11,719 bases of DNA from NCBI GenBank assembly GCA_903864555.1, contig CAIPGJ010000643.1, forward strand, positions 1 through 11,719, given 5' to 3'. A model generated the notes under the pieces. It saw nothing but the letters and a program-made list of their open reading frames with translations. It was not told where the DNA came from and did no database searches. This stretch comes from an uncultured Pseudomonadota bacterium (GTDB taxonomy: Bacteria; Pseudomonadota; Gammaproteobacteria; Burkholderiales; SG8-39). The position numbers were made by a program, and so were the translations under genes. Shown here piece by piece: positions 10,026-11,719 of the stretch (positions are counted from its first letter, which is position 1; each line of letters starts with the position of its first letter).

Positions 10026-11669
10026 GTGCAGCGCGATGTCATGGAATACGATGTGGTGGTGGTGGGTGGCGGACCGGCCGGGCTGGCTGCAGCCATCCGC
10101 CTGAAGCAACTGGCTGCTGAAAAAGGCGCCGAGATCGGCGTTTGCCTGATTGAAAAGGGCTCAGAGATCGGTGCGCACATCCTGTCCGGAGCGGTCATGG
10201 ACCCGCGCGCCATTACCGAGCTGTTTCCCGACTGGAAGGAAAAAGGCGCCCCGCTCAACACCGCAGTGACCGCAGACCGCTTCATGTTCCTGAGCGAGAC
10301 CGGTTCATTCACGGTGCCCAATGCCATCCTGCCGGCCGGCTTCCAGAACCACGGCAACTACATCATCAGCCTGGCCAATGTCGCGCGCTGGCTGGGCCAG
10401 CAAGCCGAGGCCCTGGGCGTGGAGATATTCCCCGGCTTTGCCGCAGCGGAAGTGCTCTACGACGACAAGGGTGCCGTGAAGGGCGTGGCCACCGGCAACA
10501 TGGGCGTCGGTCGCGACGGCCAGCAGACGGAAAATTTCCAGCCCGGCGTCGAACTGCACGCCAAGTACACCTTCTTCGCCGAGGGCTGCCGCGGGCACCT
10601 GGGCAAGCAGCTGATGGATAAGTACGACCTGCGCAAGGATGCCGACCCACAGACCTACGGCATCGGCCTGAAGGAAGTCTGGGAAATCGATCCGGCCAAA
10701 CACCAGGCCGGTCTGGTCATCCACACGGCTGGCTGGCCACTCAGCAACAGCACCTACGGCGGCTCCTTCCTGTACCACATGGAAAACAACCAGGTCGCCG
10801 TCGGCTATGTCGTCGGCCTCGCCTACGAGAATCCCTGGCTGAGCCCCTTCGAGGAGTTCCAGCGTTACAAGACCCACCCCGCCATCCGCACCTATTTTGA
10901 GGGCGGCAAGCGCCTTGCCTATGGTGCCCGCGCCATCGCCGCGGGCGGCATCATGTCCCTGCCCAAACTGACCTTCCCCGGTGGCTGCCTGGTCGGTGAC
11001 GACGCCGGCTTCCTGAATGCCTCTCGGATCAAGGGCAGCCATGCAGCCATCAAGTCCGGCATGATGGCCGCCGAGGCGGCCTTTGCCGCACTCGCTGCCG
11101 AGCGCACCGGCGATGAGTTGACCGACTATCCGGAGGCCTTCCGCAAATCCTGGCTGTTCGACGAACTGTGGCGCGCACGCAATTTCAAGCAGTGGATGTC
11201 CAAGGGCCTGTACACCGGCACCGTCATGGTCGGCCTGGAGCAGGTGGCGCTGGGTGGCAAATTCCCCTGGACGCTGCACCACCAGCACTCGGACCACGAG
11301 ATGCTCAAGAAGGCCTCGGAATGCCAGCCCATCGAGTATCCGAAGCCCGACGGCAAGATCAGCTTCGACCGCCTGTCCTCGGTGTTCCTGTCCAGCACCA
11401 ACCACGAGGAAAACCAGCCCATACACCTGACGCTCAAGAGCGGCGACGTTCCGGTCAACATCAACCTGAAGGATTACGCCGGCCCGGAGAGCCGTTACTG
11501 CCCGGCTGGCGTGTATGAGTTCGTGAAGACGCCCGAAGGTGGCGACCGCCTGCAGATCAACGCGCAGAACTGCGTGCACTGCAAAACCTGTGACATCAAG
11601 GACCCGACGCAGAACATCGTCTGGGTGGTGCCCGAGGGTGGCGGCGGGCCGAACTATCCCAATCTGTAA
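10026..11669 (+). CDS. Electron transfer flavoprotein:ubiquinone oxidoreductase (ETF-QO)
   Basis: Takes electrons from reduced ETF, which is loaded by acyl-CoA and related dehydrogenases, and passes them to ubiquinone at the inner membrane. Seen in 547 aa: N-terminal FAD Rossmann motif DVVVVGGGPAGLAAAIRL (9-26), the second FAD-binding stretch GGCLVGDDAGFLNASRIKGS (319-338), the GGSFLYHM region of the quinone/FAD domain (245-252), and a C-terminal 4Fe-4S ferredoxin-like domain with C492 (RYCPAGVYE), C516, C519 and C522 (NCVHCKTCDIKDP), ending in the family's GGGGPNYPNL. All four cluster ligands are present and the length is usual. The start is GTG. It is divergent from the CoA-thioester gene cluster, which fits a shared role in acyl-CoA oxidation, and it is monocistronic, closed by a terminator 20 nt after its stop. 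The family is firmly identified; the specific link to the neighbouring cluster is inference. Confidence 0.97.
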   Translation: MQRDVMEYDVVVVGGGPAGLAAAIRLKQLAAEKGAEIGVCLIEKGSEIGAHILSGAVMDPRAITELFPDWKEKGAPLNTAVTADRFMFLSETGSFTVPNAILPAGFQNHGNYIISLANVARWLGQQAEALGVEIFPGFAAAEVLYDDKGAVKGVATGNMGVGRDGQQTENFQPGVELHAKYTFFAEGCRGHLGKQLMDKYDLRKDADPQTYGIGLKEVWEIDPAKHQAGLVIHTAGWPLSNSTYGGSFLYHMENNQVAVGYVVGLAYENPWLSPFEEFQRYKTHPAIRTYFEGGKRLAYGARAIAAGGIMSLPKLTFPGGCLVGDDAGFLNASRIKGSHAAIKSGMMAAEAAFAALAAERTGDELTDYPEAFRKSWLFDELWRARNFKQWMSKGLYTGTVMVGLEQVALGGKFPWTLHHQHSDHEMLKKASECQPIEYPKPDGKISFDRLSSVFLSSTNHEENQPIHLTLKSGDVPVNINLKDYAGPESRYCPAGVYEFVKTPEGGDRLQINAQNCVHCKTCDIKDPTQNIVWVVPEGGGGPNYPNL

Positions 11670-11689
11670 CCCTTCGTCCTACAAAAAAA

Positions 11690-11711
11690 GGCCGCGTTGC
11701 GGCCAATTTTT
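11690..11711 (+). terminator. Intrinsic terminator after ETF-QO
   Basis: A perfect 6-bp GC stem, GGCCGC (11690-11695) with GCGGCC (11699-11704), closes a GTT loop and is followed by AATTTTT. An A-run just before the stem (11683-11689) gives a matching T-run on the other strand, so it could also stop minus-strand transcription entering from the right. Confidence 0.9.
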
Positions 11712-11719
11712 CGTGTCCG

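Overview
The window is GC-rich (roughly 60-65% by eye, strong G/C bias at third codon positions) and reads as a chromosomal segment of a proteobacterium. The minus-strand order pyrG-kdsA-eno-ftsB is a classic beta/gamma-proteobacterial block. The enolase and KdsA sequences, as I remember the families, look most like Burkholderiales/Betaproteobacteria. This placement is inference; no search was run.

Region 1 (1-4374, all minus strand) is housekeeping, read right to left: pyrG (CTP synthase), kdsA (KDO-8-phosphate synthase, overlapping pyrG by 4 nt), eno (enolase), ftsB (divisome protein with a long Ala/Pro tail), then the first 25 codons of a short-chain dehydrogenase that runs off the left edge and resembles 3-hydroxybutyrate dehydrogenase. 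A hairpin plus T-run at 4441-4471 separates this block from the next.

Region 2 (4532 to about 9915, minus strand) is an accessory acyl-CoA cluster, read right to left: a hotdog-fold acyl-CoA thioesterase, a one-piece (fused A+B) succinyl-CoA:3-oxoacid CoA-transferase, then four tandem crotonase-fold paralogues of 269-271 aa. All four have lost both hydratase glutamates and keep an Asp at the position used by dienoyl-CoA isomerase and 4-chlorobenzoyl-CoA dehalogenase, so they are probably isomerases or something less usual, not classical enoyl-CoA hydratases. Gaps are short except for a 152-nt leader with several small hairpins between the CoA-transferase and the first crotonase.

Region 3 (10026-11669, plus strand) is ETF:ubiquinone oxidoreductase, divergent from region 2 and closed by a strong intrinsic terminator. 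The divergent gap holds a self-complementary CATTATAATG that puts a perfect TATAAT on both strands, a candidate shared promoter core.

Together, regions 2 and 3 suggest CoA-thioester catabolism: activation of a 3-oxoacid by CoA transfer, double-bond isomerisation or related crotonase chemistry, thioester release, and ETF-QO returning acyl-CoA dehydrogenase electrons to ubiquinone. No acyl-CoA dehydrogenase, thiolase, 3-hydroxyacyl-CoA dehydrogenase or dedicated regulator lies in the window, so the substrate cannot be named. The four-fold crotonase array is the most unusual feature. I saw no mobile element, CRISPR array, tRNA or rRNA.
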